This document shows, piece by piece, positions 18,079-25,899 of a DNA stretch of 52,028 nt. The stretch lies in NCBI GenBank assembly GCA_964424545.1, contig CAYRJN010000003.1, forward strand, positions 1 through 52,028. The letters run 5' to 3'. The notes below the pieces were generated by a model. It was given only the letters and a program-made list of their open reading frames with translations. It was not told the origin of the DNA and did no database searches. Position 1 is the first letter of the stretch, and the number at the start of each line of letters is the position of its first letter. Position numbers and translations under genes: made by a program. The DNA comes from JAUVIB01 sp964424545 (GTDB lineage: Bacteria; Calditrichota; Calditrichia; Calditrichales; Calditrichaceae).

Positions 18079-18190
18079 ACGCTACTATGGTATTACGACT
18101 TTTATATTAAGCATAAATTTAATAATTCAATAATTTGACGTAAAAAATATTCTGTTAATAAATCCCAAATTGGAGAAAAATTAAGCCGAA

Positions 18191-18994
18191 ATGAAAAATA
18201 GCGCCGATTACATAGCAAAAAAAATATCCGCTTCTGTTTCTATTAACGGTAATATAGGTAAAGAAGTTTGGAAAAATGCCGTCTGGAGTAGAAGGTTTGT
18301 CGATCTTGTCAGCGGCGACGCGGGGCTTTATGACACGCGAGCAGCGATTTTATGGAATGACAGCCATTTATACATTGCTTTTTATGCGGAAGATCGATTC
18401 ATCGAAGCAAAATTGACGGAACGCGACAGCCTTGTTTTCACGGAAAGCGATCTTGAATTGTTCATTGACGGCGGCGACTGCTATTACGAATTGGAAGTAA
18501 ACGCTCTTAATACCGTTTATGAGGTATTTTTCATCTGGAAAGACGCTTACGACAAGGATCCTAAATTCGGTCTCCCCATTTTTGATGTTCACCAAGAACA
18601 CGTTTATACTTTCGGGGGAAATAACGATCGTGACGACGCCTCTTTCTGGCGGGGAACGCATCCCCGCGGAATTCGCTGGGCTTTCACCGCTTTCGATATG
18701 TCCGGCTTGCAAACTGCCGTGCAGGTTGACGGTACGATAAACGACAACAGCGTTATTGACAAAGGTTGGAGTCTTGAAATAGCGATTCCTTGGAAAAGTT
18801 TACATTTGCTTGCCAACGGCCGTTCTCTGCCACCGAAAGACGGAGATATATGGAGTATCTTTCTCGGAAGATTCCAAAAACTGGTACTAAACGGTATTGA
18901 AATTCAACCTCACCCGGCAACATCATTAAACTGCCATGGCCTTTACGATGCGCATCTGCCCCATAAATGGAGTAAAATAATATTTAAAGAGTGA
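18191..18994 (+). CDS. CBM9-like carbohydrate-binding domain protein
   Basis: This 267-residue protein consists of a single family-9-like carbohydrate-binding/DOMON-type beta sandwich. An N-terminal strand IDGNIG-type motif (here INGNIGKEVWKNA) leads into LWNDSHLYIAFYAED (about residues 55-69) and DLELFIDGG. A tryptophan-rich end carries EIAIPWKSL. There is no signal peptide, and the sequence starts directly with the domain, so it may be cytosolic or exported without a classical signal. Such proteins are often fused to glycosidases; here it stands alone. It converges on the lipoprotein operon and shares a bidirectional terminator with it. The substrate cannot be read from the sequence. Confidence 0.75.
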   Translation: MKNSADYIAKKISASVSINGNIGKEVWKNAVWSRRFVDLVSGDAGLYDTRAAILWNDSHLYIAFYAEDRFIEAKLTERDSLVFTESDLELFIDGGDCYYELEVNALNTVYEVFFIWKDAYDKDPKFGLPIFDVHQEHVYTFGGNNDRDDASFWRGTHPRGIRWAFTAFDMSGLQTAVQVDGTINDNSVIDKGWSLEIAIPWKSLHLLANGRSLPPKDGDIWSIFLGRFQKLVLNGIEIQPHPATSLNCHGLYDAHLPHKWSKIIFKE

Positions 18995-19061
18995 GCTCAT
19001 AATCTTATCGCTCATCCGTACTCGATAATAGCGCCGAATTATTTATAAACATCTTTATTAA

Positions 19062-19098
19062 AAAAGGCGAACGGCGGAAAAATGCCGCACCGCCTTTT
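19062..19098. terminator. Bidirectional intrinsic terminator
   Basis: AAAAGGCG pairs with CGCCTTTT, with an inner CGGC/GCCG pairing. A-rich and T-rich flanks make it work on both strands. It sits between the converging CBM9-like gene (stop 18994) and the lipoprotein gene (stop 19113). Confidence 0.85.
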
Positions 19099-19112
19099 CA
19101 AATATTTAGAGC

Positions 19113-19901
19113 TCAAAAGGATTTTAATATGGTTGTAGCATTGTCGCCTTTGGCTTTAAGCTCGCTCTTCCATTTAACGACGCTGTTTTCGCTCATCTCA
19201 TATTTTATCACGCCGCCTGGTACCGTATCGTTCAACCACCAATCCACATTGCCCTGCCCCTGATTGACAAAGCGGACATGTTTTGCCGAAAAGGTCCCGG
19301 CGGGAACGGTTATATTTTCCGTGCCGATGGTTGCGCCTTTAATACTCTCGGCGGAAACTTCTTGCGGTTCATAATAGATTTGCCGGTTAGTTACGGGAAC
19401 TTCGCCCTCGTTGCCGTCCGTATCCCGCGCCCGCAATCGTAACAGCGATTCGTCCTTTTTGGATATCAAGGCTTCATAGATCCATGACTCCCCCTCCGCT
19501 TCCCATGATGTGCGCCACCATTCGTTCCCATTTGCCAGGCGTTTTAAAAAGGCGCGTTCCAAGACTACCGGTTTGCTGTCGCCTTCGCTTATCATCTCAA
19601 ATTTAGTCCATTCGCCCGGTTTGTATCCCGTTTGCCCTATCCACATGCCGCCTACGGAAAAAGTATAGGAAAATACCACCTGAGCCTGCATTGCCATAAA
19701 AGTACCCCAACCCGGCGTTTTGGGAGCGGGAAGTTTTTCTTTCGGCGCCATCTGTTTATAAACATACTGTTCCGCTTGTTCGCTTGCAGCGCGACTCATA
19801 CCGGAAACCGCCCCGCTGACCACGGCATCCTGAATGGATGCGCAGCCGGATATTAAAGCTGCGGCAAAGGTTAAAACGGCAATAATTATTTTCCTTTGCA
19901 T
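19113..19901 (-). CDS. Predicted lipoprotein of unknown function
   Basis: The first 20 residues form a lipoprotein signal (hydrophobic IIIAVLTFAAAL, lipobox LISGC, lipidated Cys20). The mature part of about 240 residues is mainly beta: an FSYTFSVGGMWIGQTGYKPGEW stretch split by glycines, an SWEAEGESWIYEALI segment, and a VPAGTFSAKHVRF motif near residue 205. That last motif resembles DUF3108-type or LolA/LolB-like domains that handle hydrophobic ligands. I do not assign a function. An AGGAGG ribosome site lies 8 bases before the ATG. It is the last gene of a probable citF - UPF0489 - lipoprotein operon, 19 bases after the preceding stop. Confidence 0.75.
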   Translation of the reverse strand: MQRKIIIAVLTFAAALISGCASIQDAVVSGAVSGMSRAASEQAEQYVYKQMAPKEKLPAPKTPGWGTFMAMQAQVVFSYTFSVGGMWIGQTGYKPGEWTKFEMISEGDSKPVVLERAFLKRLANGNEWWRTSWEAEGESWIYEALISKKDESLLRLRARDTDGNEGEVPVTNRQIYYEPQEVSAESIKGATIGTENITVPAGTFSAKHVRFVNQGQGNVDWWLNDTVPGGVIKYEMSENSVVKWKSELKAKGDNATTILKSF

Positions 19902-19920
19902 GGTAATCCCCTCCTGTTGT

Positions 19921-20676
19921 TTAATAAAACAATTGTTTAGTTAAAGTTACGGCCTTTTCCTGTTTAATAAAATACGGACTTGTGGCAATGGTTACAAAAT
20001 CGGTTCGAGCAAGATAGTCCTTTATCCTGCGCATTTTTTTATGTTCGCTGATATAGCGCATATCATCCGAGAAAATATCCATATCGATATCCAAAACAAA
20101 ATCGCCATACGGGCGCCGTTCAAATGTCTCGCTGCTGTCAATTATTTTAACGGCAGAGAACAAACCGCAATTTAAAGCAGGTTTGATAAAATTACCTACA
20201 TTAAGCATATAATTTGTATATTCAAAAACATCAACCAAGGATATTTTCTCATTTAAAATGTTCGGATAATAGCGCTGCGGTTCCCGCATATCGCTGTGTT
20301 GATCGATATGTACCAACTCCCGCCCTTTTTCAATTGCGCCTTGTAAATATCCCAGCATCCAAAAGAAAAAAGCGTGATTGTGATTATCAAAGATAAAAAT
20401 ATGCGTTCCGTTAACATAGCTGTAAATAAAATTTTTAAGCCCGCAGCGATTATACTCTTTACCGTTTTCCACTTCACTAAACACAATCTTTTCACCGAGT
20501 GAAATCCGCTCAATCGCGCTTTCTTGCAACGCCGGCACAAAAATCCTTTTATTTTTACGCTTATGATAGGAAAAAGCATTATTACCTTGAGGACGATCAA
20601 TATAAAAACCGGTATAGAGCGCTTTGGTTTGTTCCAAATTGATTTTCTCTTTTCTTCTTTCTCCTTTTTCTCTCAA
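19921..20676 (-). CDS. UPF0489-family protein (arginase-like fold predicted)
   Basis: Motifs of the UPF0489 family (relatives of eukaryotic C5orf22) are present: IFDNHNHAFFFW around residues 95-106, VHIDQHSDMR around 122-131, and VLDIDMDIFSDD around 193-204. The His/Asp clusters suggest a metal-dependent hydrolase of the arginase/deacetylase fold, but no activity is established. The longest frame starts at a TTG at 20676 with a highly charged, purine-rich N-terminus that looks like a leader or ribosome-site region. A TTG about 13 codons later is an equally good start. The gene sits 38 bases after citF and 19 bases before the lipoprotein gene. Confidence 0.75.
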   Translation of the reverse strand: MREKGERRKEKINLEQTKALYTGFYIDRPQGNNAFSYHKRKNKRIFVPALQESAIERISLGEKIVFSEVENGKEYNRCGLKNFIYSYVNGTHIFIFDNHNHAFFFWMLGYLQGAIEKGRELVHIDQHSDMREPQRYYPNILNEKISLVDVFEYTNYMLNVGNFIKPALNCGLFSAVKIIDSSETFERRPYGDFVLDIDMDIFSDDMRYISEHKKMRRIKDYLARTDFVTIATSPYFIKQEKAVTLTKQLFY

Positions 20677-20714
20677 TTCTTACATATACCCTTCATTTCG
20701 ATCTTTTCTTTTTT

Positions 20715-22262
20715 TTACTTTTCCAACTCTTTCACGCAATCGATCACCGTTCCGTCGCGCCACTCGATTACAGCGACAACATTGTCTTTAAACTGCGGTT
20801 TCGGCGGTTTCCCTGTTATTTTTATGGCTTTATCATGCAGCTCTTCAATGGAAACCAGCGGCAAATCGCTGTCTTTTAATCGTTCTAACAAGTCCTGTCG
20901 TTTTGGATTTACGGCAATGCCTTCATCGGTTACGACGGCATCTATAGTGTCGCCCGGCGCCGTTATCGTAACCACGTCCTCAACAATAATGGGATTATTT
21001 TTACGATACAGCGGCGCCGTGATAATCGTCATATACGCATCCGCCGCATCCTGAAAACCGCCGATGCCGTGCAGGAGCCAGCCGTCGGAATGGGTATTGA
21101 CATTAACGTTAAAATTCAAATCAACTTCAGTGCCGCCAAGCACGGAAACTTTAACCCGCGGGGCAAAACAGCCTTTGGTATGATAATTATAGGAAACAAA
21201 GGGATTGGTTTCAATATGATTGAGATTATCGCGTAAAGAACGCACTCCGGCCAAATCAAAGGATTGTCCGTCAAGGATGTATTTTGTCAACCCCTCATGC
21301 AGCATATCCACCAAAATAGAGGTTGAACCACCGCGTACGAAATCGGCTGTTACGCCTTTTTCACGCATATATTCTGCGATATATTTGATATAAGCCAGAG
21401 ACATGCCACCCGCGCCCGCCTGAAAAGAAAATTCGGGCTCGTCAATTAAACCGCTATCCTTAACGAGCTGCGCCGCATAAGACGCTATCTTCAAACGATT
21501 GGGATCGGTCGTGATTTTCAAAGTTCCCGAAACGATTTTTTCAGGATCGCCGAGTTTATCCACGGCGGCCACATAATCTACGTTACCCCCTTCTATAGAC
21601 CATGGAAAAGTCGGAAAAGAGACTAAATTATCCGTAATAACGGTTACTTGTTTAGCATAAAGCGAATCCGCAAGAGCGAAGCCCAGAGGCCCGCATGCCG
21701 ACGGGCCCAATACACCGTTGGCATTGCCGTGGACGTCTGCCGTCGGCGCGGCGATAAAAGCGATATCAATAGGCAGATCCCCGTCCTGTATAGCGCGATA
21801 ACGCCCCCCATGGGAGCGCAAAACCGCCGTTTTCTTCATGCCCCCCATACTGCATAATCGTCCTACCGGCCCGTTCATGGATCCGAGCACATGCGACACC
21901 GTACCCTTTTTAATATGATCCACAAGCGGTTCATGCACCGGAAAGAGGGCGGACGGAGCCAGTACAATATCTTTTATTCCGCGCTTGGCTAACCTTTCCA
22001 TAACGGCGTTAATTAAAAAATCTCCGTTGCGCAAATGGTGATGAAACGATACGGTCATACCGTCAAACAAATTTAATTTATCCAACAGGGCATCCAAGCC
22101 CTCTACCACTTTACTTTCCCTGTAATTTGCGCCGCTGGGAATAGGCGCGCCGTATTTACGGCCTTGGCGTACATATCCGCCGATCCCTTTAAAAGGTATG
22201 GCCTTTTTTCCGTTTACCTCGCTTGGAACCAATCTCCCCGCTTTATTTTTAATCATTTTCAT
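20715..22262 (-). CDS. citF: Citrate lyase alpha subunit (citrate CoA-transferase), apparently orphan
   Basis: This 515-residue protein matches CitF across its whole length. It shows TVSFHHHLRNGDFLINAVM (about residues 70-88), SHGGRYRAIQDGDLPID, GNANGVLGPSACGPLGFA, and a C-terminal VDAV-type segment with DEGIAVNPKRQDLLERLK. In the classic complex, CitF swaps acetyl for citryl on the acyl-carrier CitD, and CitE then cleaves citryl-CitD to oxaloacetate. Neither citD, citE nor the prosthetic-group genes citX/citG are in this window. It may therefore act with partners elsewhere or as a stand-alone CoA-transferase. It is the first gene of an operon with a UPF0489 gene and a lipoprotein gene. Confidence 0.88.
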   Translation of the reverse strand: MKMIKNKAGRLVPSEVNGKKAIPFKGIGGYVRQGRKYGAPIPSGANYRESKVVEGLDALLDKLNLFDGMTVSFHHHLRNGDFLINAVMERLAKRGIKDIVLAPSALFPVHEPLVDHIKKGTVSHVLGSMNGPVGRLCSMGGMKKTAVLRSHGGRYRAIQDGDLPIDIAFIAAPTADVHGNANGVLGPSACGPLGFALADSLYAKQVTVITDNLVSFPTFPWSIEGGNVDYVAAVDKLGDPEKIVSGTLKITTDPNRLKIASYAAQLVKDSGLIDEPEFSFQAGAGGMSLAYIKYIAEYMREKGVTADFVRGGSTSILVDMLHEGLTKYILDGQSFDLAGVRSLRDNLNHIETNPFVSYNYHTKGCFAPRVKVSVLGGTEVDLNFNVNVNTHSDGWLLHGIGGFQDAADAYMTIITAPLYRKNNPIIVEDVVTITAPGDTIDAVVTDEGIAVNPKRQDLLERLKDSDLPLVSIEELHDKAIKITGKPPKPQFKDNVVAVIEWRDGTVIDCVKELEK

Positions 22263-22341
22263 TTATGGAAGCGCCTTTCGTCTTTAAGAATTACCACCGC
22301 AGACATAATTTAATACGAATATACATTATAAACAATGATTA

Positions 22342-22602
22342 TCAAACAAATCAAGATTTTTATCAAAAATATGGACATTATCCTCTTTGATATGTCTTGG
22401 TATTTTGCCGACCTTGAATTTCAACGAAAACGGATATAAGTTTGGCGCCGTCTCTTTATCATGGTTCATATCGTATGCTCTTACAGATCGCATAATAATA
22501 TTGCAAAATAAAAAAGAAAAAGCCTATTCTAACTTGATGAACAGTATCGAAAAATATCGTAATATTTTTGAAACCATCATGGATGTATATTTTAAATTGG
22601 AC
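22342..22602 (+). pseudogene. Truncated 7TMR-DISM/PAS sensor gene fragment
   Basis: The frame encodes a last membrane helix ending in SYALTDRIIILQNKKEKA. That is the hallmark end of a 7TMR-DISM membrane module, where LADRI-L-KEKE-A leads into a coiled coil. The start of a PAS domain follows (KYRNIFETIMDVYFKLD). Both sides are lost: there is no upstream membrane region or in-frame ATG, and the PAS domain stops exactly where the inverted repeat of an insertion sequence begins (22603). It is thus a relic of a sensor kinase or cyclase disrupted by the element. The family call is from motif memory. Confidence 0.6.
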
Positions 22603-23007
22603 TTTAACCAAACTTGGCTATTTAAAAAAAAATCGCCAAGTTGGGTTAAATATGCGTTCGGTGCATCATCAGAAAGATGGTCGTATTGAATCGCATATTT
22701 ATTTAACCATTTTGACCTATCAACGAATAAACGCGATACGTCCAATGTTAAAGCGCCCGGGGATTAATTACGGTGATAAAATATAGTAAGAATAATGTCA
22801 ACTCAAAAAATCGTTACAACAAAACTACCCACAAAACGAAGGCAATACATCAAAGGCATCCAACTAAACAGGGCAAAGCGTATATATGATGCGGCAGGAT
22901 GTATTGATACGCAAAAGATACTAAAAAAATATGTAGTATACCACTGATACGCCTGCTCCCTTGGCGTTACGGGGTTTTACTGCCTATTATAGCCAAGTTC
23001 GGTTAAA
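22603..23007. mobile_element. Internally deleted insertion sequence (IS4-superfamily-like) bounded by inverted repeats
   Basis: The left end TTTAACCAAACTTGGCTAT (22603-22621) and the right end ATAGCCAAGTTCGGTTAAA (22989-23007) are inverted repeats with one or two mismatches. Between them lies only the C-terminal part of a transposase, so most of the element has been deleted. A third, internal copy of the motif (GCCAAGTTGGGTTAAA at 22635-22650) makes a 16-bp hairpin with the left end. No target-site duplication is obvious. The right end overlaps the T-run of the cimA terminator. Confidence 0.7.
22637..22947 (+). pseudogene. Transposase C-terminal remnant, frameshifted
   Basis: In frame 2, residues MRSVHHQKDGRIESHIYL are followed by ILTYQRINAIRPMLKRPGI. 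This matches the C-terminal region of DDE transposases of the IS1634/IS4 type (typically LRPVYHQ-RV-HLF-LAYHL). A stop at 22784-22786 breaks the frame. The neighbouring frame (from about 22783 to the TGA at 22945-22947) continues with RIMSTQKIVTTKL and NRAKRIYDAAG, the usual last part of the same family (STQ-VTT...IYDALGI). One frameshift therefore separates the two halves, and the catalytic core is missing. The gene is dead. Confidence 0.7.
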
Positions 23008-23034
23008 CAAAAAAACAGCCTCAAATAGAGGCTG
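23008..23034 (-). terminator. Intrinsic terminator of the branched-chain amino acid operon
   Basis: On the minus strand CAGCCTC-TATTT-GAGGCTG is a perfect 7-bp hairpin followed by TTTTTTTGTTT. It is about 80 bases past the cimA stop (23112) and is the only strong terminator I see downstream of ilvD on this strand. Confidence 0.85.
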
Positions 23035-23111
23035 AATATAATTGCATATTTTTACCAATTAATAATGATCATTTTCAAATCGGTCAAAATAATTAGTACT
23101 ACCTTTAAAAA

Positions 23112-24686
23112 TTATTTTAGCGTGCTTTTATAAATTTTGTAATTCAAGCTATCGCTCAGAGCCTGTAAACTGGCTTCAATTATATCGCCCGAAACGCCTA
23201 CGGTAGACCAGTTCATTTGCTGATCCTTGGAATCTACCAAAACACGAACCTTGGCGCCGGTTCCGTCTTGCTCCCCAAGTACGCGCACTTTATAATCGGC
23301 AAGATGAATCTCATCAATTTGAGGATAAAAACGCCGTAAGGCTTTACGTAGGGCGGCGTCCAAAGCGTTAACGGGACCGTTTCCGTCGGCGGCGGTATGT
23401 TCGATTTCGTTGTCAACTTTTACCTTCAAAACCGCCTCGGAATATCTATTACCGTTTTCGCCGAACAGATCGTTTATTTTAGCGTAGGTTATTTCAAAAA
23501 ACGGCTTATACTTTTTCAATTCCGATAACAACAATAATTCAAAGGAGGCTTCGGCGCCGTCAAATTGAAAGCCTTGATATTCCAGAGATTTAATATGCTG
23601 AACAAAGTTTTTGCTAAATTCTCTACCCTCGGGCAAGGTAATACCAAGCTCTTCCGCTTTATAACGAATATTGCTCTGCCCCGCCAAATCGGAAACCAAA
23701 ACATGCCGTTTATTACCGACCTCTTCGGGCGCAATATGCTCATACATACGGCTGTCTTTCAGTACGGAACTGACATGGATGCCGCCCTTATGGGCAAAAG
23801 CGGAATGCCCCACAAAGGGAGCGCGAATATTAGGCGATAAATTCATTACCTCGGAAACATAATGCGAAAGAGAGGTCAATTCCTGTAAAATCATATCATT
23901 TTCAAAATTCTTTTCACACTTTAATAGTAAATTCGGAATAATGCTGCACAAATTGGCGTTTCCGCAGCGTTCTCCCACGCCGTTAACGGTGCCTTGTACT
24001 TGCACGACGCCGGCGCGTACAGCCATTAAAGAATTAGCCACAGCCAAATCGCCATCGTTATGAGCATGGATGCCGAGCGGTATTTTTATCTTTTGCTGTA
24101 ATTCCTTAATAATATCGTATATCTCCATCGGCAAGGTTCCACCGTTAGTGTCGCATAAGGCGATCATCTGCGCTCCGCCCCGCTCGGCGGCGAGGCACAT
24201 ATTGGTCGCAAATTCCGCATCGTCTTTATAACCGTCAAAAAAATGCTCTGCGTCAAAAATAATACGCCGTCCATGTTCGCATAGAAAAGCTACTGATTTT
24301 TCAATTAGCTCTTCATTCTGCTCGTCGGTTAATCCTAAGCTTTTATCGGAATGGAACCGCCATGTTTTCCCGAAAATCGTAATGATCTCCGTTTCGGATT
24401 TTAGCAGTTTATTGAGATTATTATCTTCTTTTACTTTATCCGGATAACGGGCGGTGGATCCAAAAGAACATACCTTGGCATGTTTTAAATTCATGTTCAA
24501 AACTTTTTGGAAATACTCTTCATCTTTCGGGTTGCTGCCCGGCCATCCGCCTTCAATTACATCGATACCGAAATCATCCAAGCGCTGAGTAATTAACAAT
24601 TTATCCTGAATGGATAAATTGACCCGTTCTCCCTGCGTTCCGTCTCTTAATGTTGTGTCAAATAATTCAATTACATTCTTTTCCAT
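23112..24686 (-). CDS. cimA: (R)-citramalate synthase
   Basis: This 524-residue enzyme condenses acetyl-CoA with pyruvate to give citramalate, the first step of the threonine-independent route to isoleucine. The HMGL-like barrel begins with LFDTTLRDGTQGERV (about residues 8-22), has IEGGWPGSNPKD (44-55), GIHAHNDGDLAVAN, and GTVNGVGERCGNANL. The C-terminus is a LeuA-type regulatory domain ending in an SGDIIEASLQAL motif. The GGWPGSNPKD loop distinguishes CimA from LeuA, which has AGFP. Citramalate is then processed by LeuCD and LeuB, encoded in the same operon. It is the last gene, 37 bases after the heme lipoprotein and about 80 bases before the terminator. Confidence 0.93.
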   Translation of the reverse strand: MEKNVIELFDTTLRDGTQGERVNLSIQDKLLITQRLDDFGIDVIEGGWPGSNPKDEEYFQKVLNMNLKHAKVCSFGSTARYPDKVKEDNNLNKLLKSETEIITIFGKTWRFHSDKSLGLTDEQNEELIEKSVAFLCEHGRRIIFDAEHFFDGYKDDAEFATNMCLAAERGGAQMIALCDTNGGTLPMEIYDIIKELQQKIKIPLGIHAHNDGDLAVANSLMAVRAGVVQVQGTVNGVGERCGNANLCSIIPNLLLKCEKNFENDMILQELTSLSHYVSEVMNLSPNIRAPFVGHSAFAHKGGIHVSSVLKDSRMYEHIAPEEVGNKRHVLVSDLAGQSNIRYKAEELGITLPEGREFSKNFVQHIKSLEYQGFQFDGAEASFELLLLSELKKYKPFFEITYAKINDLFGENGNRYSEAVLKVKVDNEIEHTAADGNGPVNALDAALRKALRRFYPQIDEIHLADYKVRVLGEQDGTGAKVRVLVDSKDQQMNWSTVGVSGDIIEASLQALSDSLNYKIYKSTLK

Positions 24687-24723
24687 AACACCTGTCTTTA
24701 ATTAAGTTTAATTAATATGTTAA

Positions 24724-25212
24724 CTACTTTACCCATATCCTATTGATCTTGGCGCCGTGGCAGCTTCCGCACTGCCCCGTTTCTACAGACGATTGCATAT
24801 ATTTTATTACATTACGTCCTTCTACCGCTGCAAATAACCCGCTTGAGAAATCAATATTTTCCGTCGTATAGAAATTACCTAATCTATCAACTTCAATTAT
24901 TTTTACGATATTACCGTTCCCGTTTTTTTGCGTATACAGCTTTATTACGGCATTCGGATACGTGTTTTTCAATAGAGAATCGTATACCGTACCGGCCGCG
25001 GAAAACCATCCGTCGCCTTCACCACCCTCTTTATGACAAGAGATACAATTTTCGCCGGCATTATGACTTTTTTCGGAATTATACCTGCTAATTTTAGTTT
25101 CATTTTCGCCTTCATCGCCATCGCCAAAAGAATTTCTACAAGATGAAAGCAACGCAAACAAAAGTATAAGCATAAAGAACAACAACGTCTTATTCATACG
25201 TCTAAATAACAA
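24724..25212 (-). CDS. Predicted diheme c-type cytochrome lipoprotein inside the ilv/leu operon
   Basis: The sequence has a lipoprotein signal (hydrophobic core LLFFMLILLFALL, lipobox LSSC) and an acidic linker. Two heme-c attachment motifs follow, CISCH and CGSCH, one near the start and one near the end of a beta-rich domain. Between them, an AGTVYDS segment and an RLGNFYTTENIDFSSGLF stretch resemble carboxypeptidase-regulatory-like domains found in multiheme or surface cytochromes. It would sit on the outer surface of a membrane and carry electrons or sense redox. The frame opens at 25239, but a TTG at 25212 just after AAGGGGGGG, or the ATG at 25197, is a likelier start. It lies between leuD and cimA, where no such gene is normally found. 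Confidence 0.75.
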   Translation of the reverse strand: MLFRRMNKTLLFFMLILLFALLSSCRNSFGDGDEGENETKISRYNSEKSHNAGENCISCHKEGGEGDGWFSAAGTVYDSLLKNTYPNAVIKLYTQKNGNGNIVKIIEVDRLGNFYTTENIDFSSGLFAAVEGRNVIKYMQSSVETGQCGSCHGAKINRIWVK

Positions 25213-25300
25213 TTTCCCCCCCTTAATGAGACTATACAAAACGTGTATATAATATCGTATTACAATAATGTATAGTCCCGTCCCAATGGATCATACGGTT

Positions 25301-25858
25301 TTAAATCATTTCGGCTTTTCGAGCATATTTAAAAATACCGCCTGCTTCCACAATAGGTAAAACATCGCCCAACTCACGTAGATTATATTCTTTACCGTCG
25401 TTTAAATTTTTAAGCGTATAATTTTCCAGGTTTATTTCCAGCTCATCGCCCGTCTTTATTTTATCGTTCAATTTTTCCGGCGTTTCCAAAGGCGCTAAAA
25501 AACCGCCGTCCACCGAATTACGATAAAAAATTCGCGCATAAGATTCGGCCACGATGGCTTCCACGCCGGCTTTTTCCAAAGCAAACGGCGCGTGTTCCCT
25601 CGATGAACCGCAGCCGAAGTTTGAACCGCCGATAATTATATTATATTGCGAACGATAATTATCGCTCTCCACGAACGGCGTATTTCCCTGCGGTAATCCG
25701 GCTTCGGCTCGCGGAACGCTGGAAAGAGCGTAACGTCCGTATAATTTTGACTCTTCTTCGTCACTTAGGCTGTAAACCAAATGTTCAGCCGGAATTATCT
25801 GATCCGTATCTATATTATCGCCGAGAATATAGACTTTACCTTTTATAATTTTATCCAT
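25301..25858 (-). CDS. leuD: 3-isopropylmalate/citramalate dehydratase small subunit
   Basis: This 185-residue aconitase swivel-domain subunit has GDNIDTDQIIPAEHL near residues 13-27 and GSNFGCGSSREHAPFAL near 77-93, which contribute substrate-binding residues. With LeuC it isomerises 2-isopropylmalate to 3-isopropylmalate and (R)-citramalate to 3-methylmalate. The short length matches the archaeal-type small subunit. It follows leuC after about 40 bases. Confidence 0.92.
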   Translation of the reverse strand: MDKIIKGKVYILGDNIDTDQIIPAEHLVYSLSDEEESKLYGRYALSSVPRAEAGLPQGNTPFVESDNYRSQYNIIIGGSNFGCGSSREHAPFALEKAGVEAIVAESYARIFYRNSVDGGFLAPLETPEKLNDKIKTGDELEINLENYTLKNLNDGKEYNLRELGDVLPIVEAGGIFKYARKAEMI

Positions 25859-25899
25859 CCTTAATTTCCTTCACACTTTTTTTATTTGTAAGAAATCCG

